Positions 51,801 through 62,920 of a stretch of 64,000 nt of DNA are shown here, in pieces (the first letter of the stretch is position 1; the number at the start of each line of letters is the position of its first letter). This stretch comes from Eretmocerus hayati (taxonomy: Eukaryota; Arthropoda; Insecta; Hymenoptera; Aphelinidae): contig CM056742.1 in the NCBI GenBank assembly GCA_029851415.1, positions 188,089,344 to 188,153,343 on the forward strand, written 5' to 3'. The notes beneath the pieces were generated by a model. The model saw only the letters and a program-made list of their open reading frames with translations, did no database searches and had not been told where the DNA came from. The position numbers and the translations under genes are program-made.

Positions 51801-54800
51801 TCGGGGCATTTCGTGCGTCCCATTGTCACGCGGATTTTGAGCTGAGATCCGTGTGGGAACTGACTGCGACTTTCGTCTGTTGTTGGATGTGCGCGGACCA
51901 ATGGACCTGCTCGTTTTCCAAGATGTGCACCTGACTCGAACGTATGCAACATGTATATTTTACACACGTGTTCTTCTTATACACCTTACAAGTGCAGCAC
52001 AATACATCGGACCATTTCGGATTTTCACCTTTGTATGGGCGGAATTTGATGGTTGCAAAATTGAAAGGAGCGATACAAGGCGCATCGTTGCAGCCAAGGA
52101 CGAGGATCGCGGACCAATAGAAGCAAAATAATTCGATTTGAATGGATCTAGATGTGCGTGCGAGTCGATCTGCAATTTGTAACGTCCTTGAACTGGCTCG
52201 GAACTCACACATTCGAAGCTCGAATAATAGAACAGTGTCCACGCGATCTTTCGTATCCCATCTCATCTGAATTCAGCTAGTTACCCCGTGTTGGCCATTT
52301 AATGTCCACAAGTTCCATCGGATGAAACGGTTAAACGAAACAAAATAGCGTATTAATCGGCTTCGAAGCGTGAAACTACGGCTCGTGTGGAACATTCTCT
52401 GACGGAACTCTGAGTTTGTAGGATAGAGGAGACGAGAGTGTGGCAAACCGGTCTTGCTCGATTGCTTTAAAATATTCTCCAGCTAATAATCGAACACGCG
52501 ACACAGAGATCTCTGGTACCTTCCAAAATATAAGTTTTTCTGTTCGATAACACGAGTTCTCAAAGAGATCGGGATTACACACTCATTTTAACAAATACCT
52601 CCGACCATAACCTATAATTGTGCCCATTATTGCAACTGCTGCTGCGCTAGAACGGTTACGCATGTGCACAAGGAACAGAGCTGTAGTAACGATATAATTT
52701 GTCCGCCCGGCTTTTCTCGTGATGCAATTTTCTAATTTTCTTCGACACCTGAGAAATGGTTGACGGTGCGGTGGCGGCGGCTGGTGAAAGTTGGGCATTA
52801 TTTCATTAGCACCGGTAGCACTTCGCTGCAGAGTAAACCAGGCTATTAGGAAATTTCGTGATGTTAATGGCTCGTTATTACGACAATTGGTCAGTTTCCA
52901 GCAGACCGAGGTGGTCGATATTAGATTCAGTCAGAGATGTGGTGTGATGCAATGTGCGAATTTGTCGTCATATCATACACTGTTATAATACGAGACGCAA
53001 AGGAAGACGATTCGGCTCACAATAGAGTGGATAATGAGGATGACGAAGATCAATGATAGTTCGTTTGCATCGATTATGAGTACACGTAATGCAGTAAGTA
53101 CAACGATCTCGAATGTAGTAAATTGGGGCTTTGGACGCGCGATTCGATCCCGTGCGTTCGGCATAATCACGAGCTCGATTGAGCGTGTACGTGCTGAGTA
53201 TTATCAAGCCAGTTGAAACGACGAGTGATTCGCTTCGCTTTGTGGTGACCTACTTGCATCTACATTGCCGAATCGCCTCGAATTCGAGGACTTGAGCTCA
53301 CGACAATGACATCCTCGCATGGCTTCTGATAAGAGAAAGGACCTTCAGCGCAATTCTTGGGATTGATAATTACCTTGGCTCATTCCACATTTTCAAATAT
53401 GAGAAACAAAAACGCATTGCCTGCTAGTCGAAACGGTTCACAATTTTTTATTCAGCTGAATTCGCTATGCTATTGTTGAGTGGATTTTTGGCCTCGTTTG
53501 GCGAACTGGCCTCGTCGTAAGGTCGTGTTCTCGATACCTCACAGACAATACAATCCATTCAAGAAAACAATAGTCTGCGGTGCGCATATGGGTGGCAAGG
53601 TCGAGTATGGGACGATTCGTTGCCATTCTCCTTCTTTTCATAGTCATAGAGAGTTGACATATAGAGTCACATATCTCAGCTGATTCACAGTAGATGGAAA
53701 AGAAGGTTAATCACAGTGTCCAAGTGTAACAGAGTGACCTGATCAGTTTCCACATAATCAATTAATTACTGGTACACTGGGGGCTGATTTGCTTCTTGCA
53801 TGGTCTTGCAGTACTAATTCGCATATGTGTTGAATTGGGAAAGTTGGTCTTCATAGGAGCGTTGAGGAGCGAGTTTGCAACGTGTACCAAGAGAACAAAA
53901 TATGTTTACTTATAAGTGGATAAAGGAGATGAAAGTCGTGGTGAAACACAAAGATTCGACGAGTCTCAGGGGGATCGGTTAGACGTGCGATCTATCCGAT
54001 ACACTTCTGCATGGGGTCATCAAAGCGTTCGGGTGGGCGAAGCATACGGTTATAAAGAGCTGCATAACGAGTGTACGAGCACGTGCGCTTGCAAAGTGCA
54101 CTATTATAGGTGAGAGCACATCTCGATATGCCAGCCAATAAAGGAGGGGTATCTATTTGACTCGTGGTATTGCGAGCTCGGTTGGATAAAGGAGAAAGGA
54201 GCGGCTGCAGACTGCCTGCGCGGGGAGATCGGCACGAGCCAAGAAGGCGCACTCTGGAGCAGGTTCCCACGCTTCCGAGAGACCGATGTGAGGCAAGGCT
54301 GAGTTCAGAGACGAGCTATTGCTTGAGCCATGCACACCTTTCTCGCTCTTTGAGATCGGCTCTGATGCTCTTGGCTCGGTATATAATCGTGCCGGTCGCG
54401 CGCCGCCGCCGCCGCCGCGAGCAGCTGCATGTGGTGCAATTTAAGAGTTTAGCGAATGCCCCGCGGCCGTCGTATCGTCGTTTCGCCCTCTCTTTCTCGC
54501 AAGAGTAAGTATTGCCGTAGTTCATCTTATGAGCATGGGGTACTTTTTTGCGATCCTGCTATGCTGGCTGGCTCTCGAGAGTTATGAATGACGGACGATC
54601 GCTGCTCGCGTTTTTCGAGTTCGACTTCATGAGCTCGGGAGAGCAGGTTTTCCTTCCTCCAACTCTCACCCAAGCGCAATCGAATCGTGACTTTTTCTTG
54701 GAACGGTATGATGGCATGGCAGCTATATCAGCGCGGGTGTGGCATCGGAGCATAGGCTTTGGAGATCGACCCCCGGAGCACATGGAATACATTGATTACA

Positions 54801-57800
54801 GCTGGTTTTTTTGTGATGAACACATACCTTCTGAACTTTTTCAAAACAATCGCGGTACTTTTGAGCAACGAGAAATGCCATATTGATTGAATTGATACAG
54901 ATCTGCAATGGGATTGTGTCGCAGACCTCCTGAGCGAGCACATGTTTGATTTTTCTCCAGAATATCGCCCACGCCCACCTTATCAAATTGCCAATGCACA
55001 TTTGTCATCCCAGCCAAGTGAATAATGCATCATCTATAATAATGTACAGGAACTCGAACTCTGTATATTATGGCAATTATGTCCGAAGCCTCTCTGTACA
55101 CGATGGTGGACGAATCATCGCAGGAGTGGAAACAAGTGACTCGCGGAAACGTCAGCCGAGTATTATCGAGTAGCTATACAGCATCCGCAAAGTCATGGTG
55201 AAATGCGACATTTGCGCTTGAGAATACGATTACAAAGATTACGAGAGCCACACCAGCCGCGGCTAGACTCTGTGCATGCTCTCGGTACTATAGAATGTAA
55301 ACCGATAGGCGAACCTCCGATACAGAATGCATTCCATTGCAACTGCACGAGAGCCATGCCATAGAGACTGCTCTTTGATTTTTATTGGGCCGCAGAGCAA
55401 GCAATGTTGAACACGATCGGCAGGTTGTTGATCCGCACACATATATCGAGAAGATGCTGGGGAGAAAATCAAGTGCTAGCTATAATATTCCGTGACGTGA
55501 TCGTGGCGATTGACCATTTCTTTCTCTCTCTCTCTTTCGCGTACATCGGTATACGGATCATGGCGCGTAAGGGCACGTGTGCTTCGATCGCAACCGAATC
55601 GAATCAACTCTTGAGATGACACGCGAGTTTCTGCATGGACTATCCACTACCCACACGTGTTACACGCGCGAGACACGTGGATCAGGATCAACGCGCTATG
55701 AGCTTCACTTGCTCGATTTTCAGAGGACAGGCCCGACCTATAGCCACTCCTACATTTTGTTCCGAAACTCTGGGAATCAACGTGTTTTGGTGAGAAATGG
55801 GGGTATCTTCAGAGATTCAGTCCCATAGGCTTCCTATCCTGAGATGAGGTTATGGGAACATATTATCATTGTCGATGGAGCTATATCTTCATGTCTTTTC
55901 AACACGGGTTTACAGTGGCGTCTCGAATTAGCTTATCCGGACTCCAGATTACCACTTTAAATTCAAGCCCTGGCCTTTGATTATATCTTCATTTCTTATA
56001 CGAATACAAGATGATTTGCAGAGTTTGGAAGTGAACCAGGATCCGAAAGGTTTTCCCCTTTTTTACTAATATTTCCAAAGAATGTTGACATTTTTCATGG
56101 CATGAAGAGGGACTTCGATTCGATATATGCTCGGATCTCGGCTCGGATACACACCAGCAAGGAATGGCTGCCTTTTGGACCACTGTTCACGCATACTGTT
56201 AAGCAAGAGGATCGCGTGCAAGTGAAGCCTCTCCTCTGCTCATTGCGAACGACACTTTGATGGTGCGCGGACGATGTTGCTGAGGTACGCGTGTCTACGA
56301 GAATCGTCGAATAAGCATTGATACGGTTTGTCACGCAATGATGGGTGGCGATCGCCGCGGCTATACCCAATTCCATTCGCACAAGCAAAGTGCAAGGTGT
56401 CGCAATGCGATTGAAAGAAACTTTCCTCGCTTTGAGCTTATCGCAGGGTGCACAGAGTGCACTTTGTGTACGTAGCAACTAATTGAACTCGGACTGGAAT
56501 CTCTTTTGGTAAAACAACGCTCTCGGATTGCGTCTTCGTCGCGTCGATTGAGCTCGTGCGTGTCACAAAGAGGAAAAGTAGCGCATCGATAAGCCGTCAA
56601 TAGTCTCGAACAAGAGTATGTCAAGGAGCAGATACGATTGTACAAAGGTACCTCACCTCGATAGGTACGAATACATCCCATCACCGAGCTTGACCCGAGC
56701 ACGATCATCGGATATGAGTGTCAGGTGGGATGCACGTGTCAGGACATAAAGATTTCGAGCTATAATAAACTCGGAAATGAGTACCTGACCCGGTGCTGTT
56801 GGTAAAACACGTGGTAGCCACGTTATTGCTGCAGCAGATGATTCGCCAGTCAAGGTCGCCTAAAAAATAATACCCACCATAGACAATGATGAGGCCCCAA
56901 AATGAACAAGACACCGAAGCTACAAAGTTTGATGGCCGAGGAGACGACAGCATCGCATCAGGTACACGACTACACAGCCAGAGCCCGGAATGCTATCGGG
57001 GCTATGCACCGCGTGACGCAGTCTTGGTCTCGCTCTTGTCTACAGCCTCCCGTTGCGCCAGCGTATATTACTGTAGATGCAAGCCGCTGTTATTTTAGCG
57101 AACAAGATATGGGACGGCAGGCAGTATAGAATTTATCCCAATGTGTGCCTAACAACTACTGATTCTGGGGTGGTCTTTACACGAGATAGCCCCTGCTTCA
57201 TCTTTTTTTTACAATTTTTACAGCTGCTGCTGCTGCTCACTGTGTAGGTTGGTAACACTGCAGCAACGCGCGCGACCTTGCTTGAATTGACCGGCGCCAT
57301 CACAATCCCCATAGACCGTTATTCACCAATTTTTTAATGACCAGCCGATAACGACTCGAGGCCATTGATGTTTCGAAAATATGTAGAGAGGAGACACAGC
57401 TTGTGAGAGTTTTTTTCGTGGATTTTCACAACATTTTTGTGGTGGGAGCTTGGCCAACGTCCGATTCCGCTCCTCGAACACATGTGATGATCAAGGTGAC
57501 TCTTGGTCATCTGTGACTGACAGTTGATAATAATGATTCATCGATCAAATCCCGCATTCACGTAAACCTCTGTTTCATTTGTAGATAAGCGAGATATCCA
57601 ATATGGTCGACTCTCAGAACTTTTCCCGTGAGAAATGCACGGGGACAAGATGGCTAACCTTCAAACGATGTTTACCACTCTCAAGTAACAAAACTCCACG
57701 CAAAATCCACGTGGCGCCAAGGGCAATACACGTGGTTCCGCTCGTTATTCCACATTTTCTGTGTTTCCGATTTCTTTGCGCAGGGTGAGAACTAACATTT

Positions 57801-60800
57801 CGGGTGGAGAAGTTCATTTGCACAGGTTGAGGCAATAACGAGCCTTAATACCCCGGGCGAACGGAAGGCCAATTTGAAAACACCACCCTGGGGTATACTT
57901 GTGCGCACCATATGGTGGTCAGGCAAATTTTATATCCGTGCTCTACGTCAAGTTATTACGAGCTTGTGATTTTTCCTCACTTCCGCTTCCGATGTTCGAC
58001 TATTATCCCTCGTCTCGCAGCTCACACGTGGTTACCGCCCACCACGAGTAAACGCCCAGGAAGCTACAATATGACGGTCGCGTCTCGTAGACTGTCCCAC
58101 TGTGCATATGGGGGACTCTTTTTTGCACACCAATGAACTTTGAACTTGTCGACATGAGAGAGCGGATGGTAACAAATGAAGCAAATTCAAATCCTGCCGT
58201 TGATTCTCACCCTCTTTTTTATACTCTTTCGTCTGACGAGGTTGAGAAAAACACGAGGATTGATCGACGTGGCGCGGATCGGTATAGAAGGCAAATAAAT
58301 ATTCGATCGAATGTCGGTGTGTGTAAGTACGTGTGCATATACGCCAATCAATCGTGCAGCTTACGGGCGGCGCGGTTTACTCTGGAGCGCGCGAGTTGAG
58401 ATCGAGATGCCAGATGAGGAGAGAGAAATCCATTTAGAGTGGCTGTAGTTGGGCAGGTTCGATGATGGTTTGCGATGGCAAACGGAAACGCACGTATCCG
58501 CGCGATATATCGAGTCCAGAGCCTTCGGCATCACTATACTCCCCTGTGTGTATCCACCAGCCCGGGATCACCATCACCGATCATCATCGTCATCATCATC
58601 GTCATCACAATGAACAACTAGGAATATCGTGAGAGATTGCGCAAGGTGAGTAACTGCGTGGTTAGTGATAATGCACTGCACAAAGAGATCGTGGACTCGA
58701 ATCAATCGGCGGGATTTCACAGTCGCACGAACTAGGATATTGACTACATACGTGCATCATCGCCTATATTAGGTACAATATTTAATCCAACGATGACGCG
58801 TCGTCGCACTTCGTGCAATACAAATCTCAGTCAACTGCCATCAACGAGATTCCCAAGCTCCGTCCCTGACGACCGCGTCGCTGTGACAAAAACAACAACA
58901 GTGCGAGTAAAAATCCTGTTAACGATACCGCGGCTCTGAGAACAATTGTTACGTAGTTTCTTTTGTAATTCGCAGTTTTCAATATTGGTGTCGATTAGCG
59001 AATGACACTCTTCTAAAGATGGTACTCTTTTCACAAGTTACCTTGACCCTCGTAACACGTGACCAATCCTTGTGACTGACCAGTTCAGGTGCAGCAAAGC
59101 AATTCGGAGCTGCTTTATGAAAATTAGGAGCCAATGGACGATAGAGAGATGCATAATGAATTCATGAACAATCTCGAGCAGTCCCAGCTTTTTTAGTGTT
59201 CGCAATCGATGATCTGCCATCTCAATTGCTTGCAAAGAGTATGAATCTCGAGGGAAAACAAACGCGAGCATCCAGGAGATGCTTAGTTTCCAGAAAGGTA
59301 CAACATTGAATAAGATCGAGTAGGACGAGTCGATGCAGTTGGTGTCACTCGGGCATAACTAATGACCCCACATGAAATAGCTCCAGGATGGACAGTGAAT
59401 AGAATCCGATCTACTGATGCTCCGATTCAATTATGTCGAGAAGAAGGTACAGTACGCAGCAGAGCAAACATTCCAAGATCTAGAAGTGCGCATAACGGCG
59501 ATGGACTCTGTGAGCTGAGGGTATAATATACCCGAGTCACCCACCACAACATTCGAATGCAATCGATCTAGCTGCAACGGTCGATCTGAAATGTGCGGGT
59601 GTAGGGGGGCAGTTTTTGAATAATCAAACGGTGGCGTATACGTTGTTGCACGTCGACGAGTATTCGGGGGTGTCAATGTAATGGTCAGAGTTCGTTGACC
59701 CCGAGTCTAGGCGTCATACAAATAATGGGGGGTTCATATATGTAGAGTCAGAGACGGAAGCCACCAACATATACAATACGGCCAACAAAGACCGTTTGCG
59801 CTCAAACAGGAGGCTGCATCGCCGTCATGTATTATACTCGGTTACAGCAGCTCATCTTCCTCCTCCTCCTTTTCTATTATGACGAGAGGAGTTGCAGTAC
59901 AGAGCGTCAAAGAGCTAATGGAGCTCGATCAATCAGAGAGTGCAGCATTACAAAGGTGGCCAGTCAATCGACTTTCCACATACGCACGAGACAGAGTGAC
60001 ATTGCTGCTGCTGTTCCAGTGAGGGATGAGGGTAGTTATGAATGTAACAGCTGCACTCGAGTCTAATACAGTGCGGGCTAAAATGCAGATAAAAATGAGT
60101 ACTTGATGACTCCCCGCAGTGATAAAGGAGAAGATGATGGGGCAGACTCTTTCAATGTCCCATCCATGTGCAGGAGGTCGTTTATGTGGTGGTGCCTTCA
60201 GGGGGAAATAATGAAGTGAGGTAATATACATCCAAGGTGCATGCACACGTGCGCGCCAACATATGAATGGAATGAGCTGCACTATACTCTGCTCGCGTGA
60301 TGACTTTCCTTATCCTGCTCGAGTACGAGTCTCAATAATTTTCAAAAATCGAGCTGATTTGAATTCTTTGTGTCTATCCGTAACGTCTGTGCTAGGATTG
60401 CAGGACGCGCATCTTCTACTCGTGACATATGTGATTCGCTCTGAGACATGCAGTAGTTAGGTATATTTCCATGCCGATTCCTTTCCTTTTGCACAAACTG
60501 TTTATCCAATACGGTTTACTAAACGATGCGGTATAGATACATGGCTGCTGCTGAGGGAATATCTCATTGAGTATTATTTCGGTGCGGGGCCAATGACCAC
60601 CGTGACTCGCGCCATGTGTGTATACGTAACGGCTAGAGCGCGTATCATGTATTATTTCTCGTATCAATCACCATGCACCCGAGTGCTTTCGCTCCTCATC
60701 CTTTCGATCATCGCATCTTCCTTCGATCTAAAAGCCACACGCAACCGCCACAAAATATCCCAATAGAGAGTACCGATATTACCGCGCGCATCTGAGATGC

Positions 60801-62468
60801 CACATAGCTACACCCACCGATAAGTTTTCTTCTCGTATTTTATTGGCTTCTCGTATCCATCGTGATCCCGATGCATGCGAGGCCTTATCATAATAGTTAT
60901 GCACGCGCAAGAGCTTCGCGCAGAGTGCATTGCACGCAATAACGAGTGAGTGGCAGTGGCTATCATCGTGACCGCATCGATGCTCGCTAGCCACTGTTTG
61001 CAAGATTATACCGCGAGGCTGTATATACTATTTCCTCCGACTAGGGAAAAAAAACTACACATTAATTGCACACCGCTGCAAAAAATCAATCATTGCAGCC
61101 AGTTTAAGCGCATGCACGAGCAGTGTTTTGACCCCATTATAACACTTTTTGAATAATTGGTTTTCGCAAACCAAAATAATTAGATCGAGGCTATGGACTC
61201 GTCATCATCGTGTTCTCTCGTGCTAACACGCTTTGTGAGGTTTGACGCACGAATCATCACTGATTTCGCTTTTCTGAAATAAGAGTTTTACGAGATACGA
61301 TCGATTCCGAAGAAAGCCATTCAACTTTTGGGATGTCATGCTAACAACTAGGCTACTGATATCGAACTCAAAACGGGTTGACAACTCTTTCAATCTTGAT
61401 GCACCGAAGTGATTTGAAGAGTCTCTTAATTGTACAGATTGTGAGAATTACCCGCATCACATCAAAACCGTTTTGTAGATCAATTGGTCCGTATGTCCAC
61501 TCGCCAGACATTAATTCTGAACGATCCTGGAAAAGCACCCGAGCAAAATTCTGAAACTTTATTCCAATTTTGAAAAGGTCAAGATGAGGTTACAATTATC
61601 AAGACACAACAACTGATTCTAATCTAGAAAGTGGCGCAGGAACAAGAAACTTTTCCGGGTTAGCTCAGAATTCATGTCCCGTGAGAGGGCCAATTGCCAT
61701 CTTAGACACCATTTTCTTCTGGGACAGATGCAGTATTCAGATCGATGTTCAGGATATGTAATCGCAAAGAAGACGATGAAATGCCAATGAGTTTGCGTTA
61801 CCATCGAAGATTGGGTAAATTGAGATTACCCATCGCGAAAAATGTTCAAGTAATTCTCGAAAAGCCCAAGATGAATCTGACACAAAGATTTAGCAAGTAT
61901 AAACACAAACGTGATATACAAGAAACCGGTGAGTGACACTCGATTGCACATCGTCGAGGATATATACCTATAGGTGTGCTTGGCAAGATCGGCAAGGAGG
62001 AGGAAAAAAAAAAACTCGCCACGAAGATGACTCAGGGAATGCCATGTCAAACTCTGCAGACACGACGCGATTTTAACACCCATGAAGAAGTGAAAGGACG
62101 ATATCTTTGAAACGGAGCAGCGTTCCTCCATAGACAAATCGAGATAAGATTGATTGAAAATCGGTAAGTACCTCTGGCTCGAGGGCCGAAGAGTTGAGAG
62201 ACGAGTCGAGGCTGTTGGGTGGCTTGTCGGTGGATGTGTGACAGGGCTGTTGTTGGCCAGCGGGCGACGAAGGGTTGACTATCGAGGTGGGACTGACACT
62301 GGGACTGCCGTGAACCAGGGCAGCCTTGTTGTTGTTGTTGTTGTTGTGATGGTGATGGGAATCCTTGGAATTGGAATTAGAATCCTTGGATTCCTTTGCG
62401 TGACGCTGGGGTGACATCCTTGCCGGGAAGCTTAGGGTCTTGGTCCACTGGGTGAGGCCTCGCACCAT
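27822..62468 (-). CDS. Traf4: TNF receptor-associated factor 4 (Traf4), RING-less, 5 coding exons, 498 aa
   Basis: Exons: 62468-62172, 30003-29737, 29634-29317, 28782-28522, 28175-27822. Every coding intron is phase 0 and the total is 1497 nt. The protein is an intracellular adaptor; in flies Traf4 links receptors to Misshapen/JNK signalling and to junction remodelling during morphogenesis. Residues 1-99 are Ser/Asn/His-rich and disordered (HHHH then NNNNNN at 38-47). Residues 100-294 are TRAF-type zinc fingers: CIHHKDGCKW, HLNTCKHDAIPCSNKCG, CEFCAKEF, LYCENKCG, CRYCSKEFVFDTL, CPHRCE and CSFKEAGC. A short coiled coil spans about 310-335. The MATH/TRAF-C domain (342-490) has GTLIWKI, FYTSQYGYKLQ, FLNGNGTGEGSHISIYIK, PGEYDALLRWPF, DPTWKNFQRP and GFGFPRFVSH. 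Vertebrate TRAF4 has a RING before the first finger; here no RING codons occur in any exon, consistent with fly DTRAF1. The 32-kb first intron is the notable feature. The join of the distal exon is inferred from strand, phase and the N-terminal match. Confidence 0.88.
30068..30310 (-). other. Possible alternative or cryptic exon just upstream of Traf4 exon 2
   Basis: This 75-codon minus-strand frame is Ser/Pro-rich and protein-like in composition (MPPLSPELVHSKLSD). It follows a good acceptor (CTCTCTCTATAG, exon from about 30310). No convincing donor was found before its stop, and it is not in frame with Traf4 exon 2. It could be an alternative N-terminal exon or chance. Confidence 0.2.
30311..33340. 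other. Traf4 intron 1, AT-rich proximal part
   Basis: This is AT-rich intron sequence with no domain-bearing frame on either strand and no obvious element ends. A small CG-rich palindrome (CGCGCTACGCGCGCG) lies near 30428-30442. Confidence 0.5.
33345..35636. mobile_element. Foldback element with inverted-repeat arms of about 850 bp
   Basis: The outer ends are CGTATGACCCATTTAAGGTGG on the left (from about 33349) and its reverse complement on the right (to about 35633), both bordered by TATA repeats. The arms stay nearly identical through about 34195 on the left and 34795 on the right. As a result the same short peptide frame is read at 33361-33561 on the minus strand and at 35421-35621 on the plus strand, with only one residue changed. 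The roughly 600-bp centre contains diverged direct repeats. There is no transposase. It lies inside the Traf4 intron. Confidence 0.85.
33985..34700. repeat. Diverged tandem repeats (period roughly 200-240 bp) in the centre of the foldback element
   Basis: Units recur near 33985, 34185 and 34425. Each has an AGCAGATTC-like start, then a GACTACAAAGTT-like block, then AAAATTGTGG, and then a GTGGGTGAGTTTT block. Divergence between units is much higher than between the two outer arms. Confidence 0.5.
35642..37288. other. Traf4 intron 1, AT-rich stretch
   Basis: I see no gene, RNA or clear repeat structure here. Open frames are short and random-looking. Confidence 0.5.
37289..37562. mobile_element. 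Hairpin (MITE-like) inverted repeat
   Basis: The two halves fold on each other around about 37432. On the left, CATTTCTATTACAGAAG, then ACGAGCTACTAC, then TTTTGTGATGGTTACTTGAA, then CAGACAGTAG. On the right, the reverse complement in mirror order with a few mismatches. There is no coding capacity. Confidence 0.7.
37357..37881. repeat. Tandem duplication of a 264-bp unit from the hairpin element
   Basis: 37357-37620 and 37621-37881 are nearly identical. Both run from AAATTATATTTTGTGATGG to TTTTGATTAAAAT and differ at only a handful of bases. The duplication includes most of the hairpin but not its left outer arm, so it happened after the hairpin was in place. Confidence 0.85.
38369..38408. 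repeat. Short perfect-stem inverted repeat (17-bp arms, 6-base loop)
   Basis: GACACACCAATACACCG is followed by ATGACC and then CGGTGTATCGGTGTGTC. The stem has one mismatch. It could be a cruciform, a paired binding site or an RNA hairpin; nothing nearby decides. Confidence 0.7.
38409..45000. other. Traf4 intron 1, distal part (a)
   Basis: The sequence is richer in CpG than the proximal intron, with scattered CACGTG (for example near 43320 and 44281). Open frames of up to 152 codons (38740-39198, 41107-41556) carry no domain, and their codon use looks random. No exon is supported. Confidence 0.45.
54399..54419. repeat. (CGC)n microsatellite
   Basis: This is a short run of CGC/CCG triplets in the distal Traf4 intron. 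Confidence 0.75.
58576..58610. repeat. (CAT/CGT)n imperfect triplet repeat
   Basis: CATCATCGT units are repeated several times, followed by CATCACAATG. It is non-coding. Confidence 0.7.
62172..62468 (-). CDS. Traf4: Traf4 first coding exon (N-terminal 99 residues)
   Basis: The start ATG at 62468 lies in a very strong context (CTTCACCATGG) and gives MVRGLTQWTKTLSFP. The frame is open further upstream without another ATG in good context. The exon ends CCAGAG|GTACTT, a phase 0 donor, which fits the phase 0 acceptor before TFQDLETEKA at 30003. The sequence is low in complexity, with His4-Asn6 and many Ser and Pro, so database similarity will be weak. This is the main uncertainty in attaching it to Traf4. 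The (TTG)n run at about 62328-62346 is the source of the Asn repeat. Confidence 0.72.
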
Positions 62469-62920
62469 GGTGAAGCCGATTTTTTCGTACCGATCACCCA
62501 AAGTATTGATAAACTTGCCACGAACGAAATAAACGCGACACTGGCTAAACTTGACTCTGATTCAACTGTGTAGCATTGGAACACTGCTACGAAGATGATA
62601 TCCTCTGAGAGAGTTCCACTAGGACCAACTTGAGGGGAACTCGAAAAGACACGTCTAGAAGCGCGTGACGCACAGCTCGAGCGCTGAAATTCGACTGACG
62701 GAACTGGACGGAACCCAGGCCAACAGCAGCCGGCTGCACGCGGAGAGAGCGAGCAGCTGTCGCTTCCATAGCTCTGGAGGGGACGAAGAGGTACGAAAAA
62801 AGGGAGAAATACAGAGGGGAAAGGAGCGTGATGCAGCAGCAGCATGCAGCAGCCGCTCGCGACTCTCCGGAGATCTCGATGCATCGCAGAATAGCATCAT
62901 CATACACTTTATATTGTAAA
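62469..62920 (-). promoter_or_regulatory. Traf4: Traf4 5' leader and probable promoter
   Basis: This is the GC/CpG-rich sequence directly upstream of the Traf4 start on the minus strand. Initiator-like CGTCAGTC sits near 62700. A run of GCAGCAGCA/TGCAGCAG lies at about 62830-62850. No TATA box was identified. The leader could extend further. Confidence 0.35.

Larger units (their letters stand above)
45001..62171. promoter_or_regulatory. Traf4 intron 1, distal part (b): E-box-rich, possible enhancer region
   Basis: At least 16 CACGTG hexamers occur between 45405 and 60251, roughly four times the chance rate for equal base use. There are clusters at 55574-55679, 56733-56813 and 57708-58030. 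Simple repeats are common: (CGC)n near 54400, (GCT)n near 57223 and (CAT/CGT)n near 58576-58610. No coding exon is supported. A regulatory role is inference only. Confidence 0.3.
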
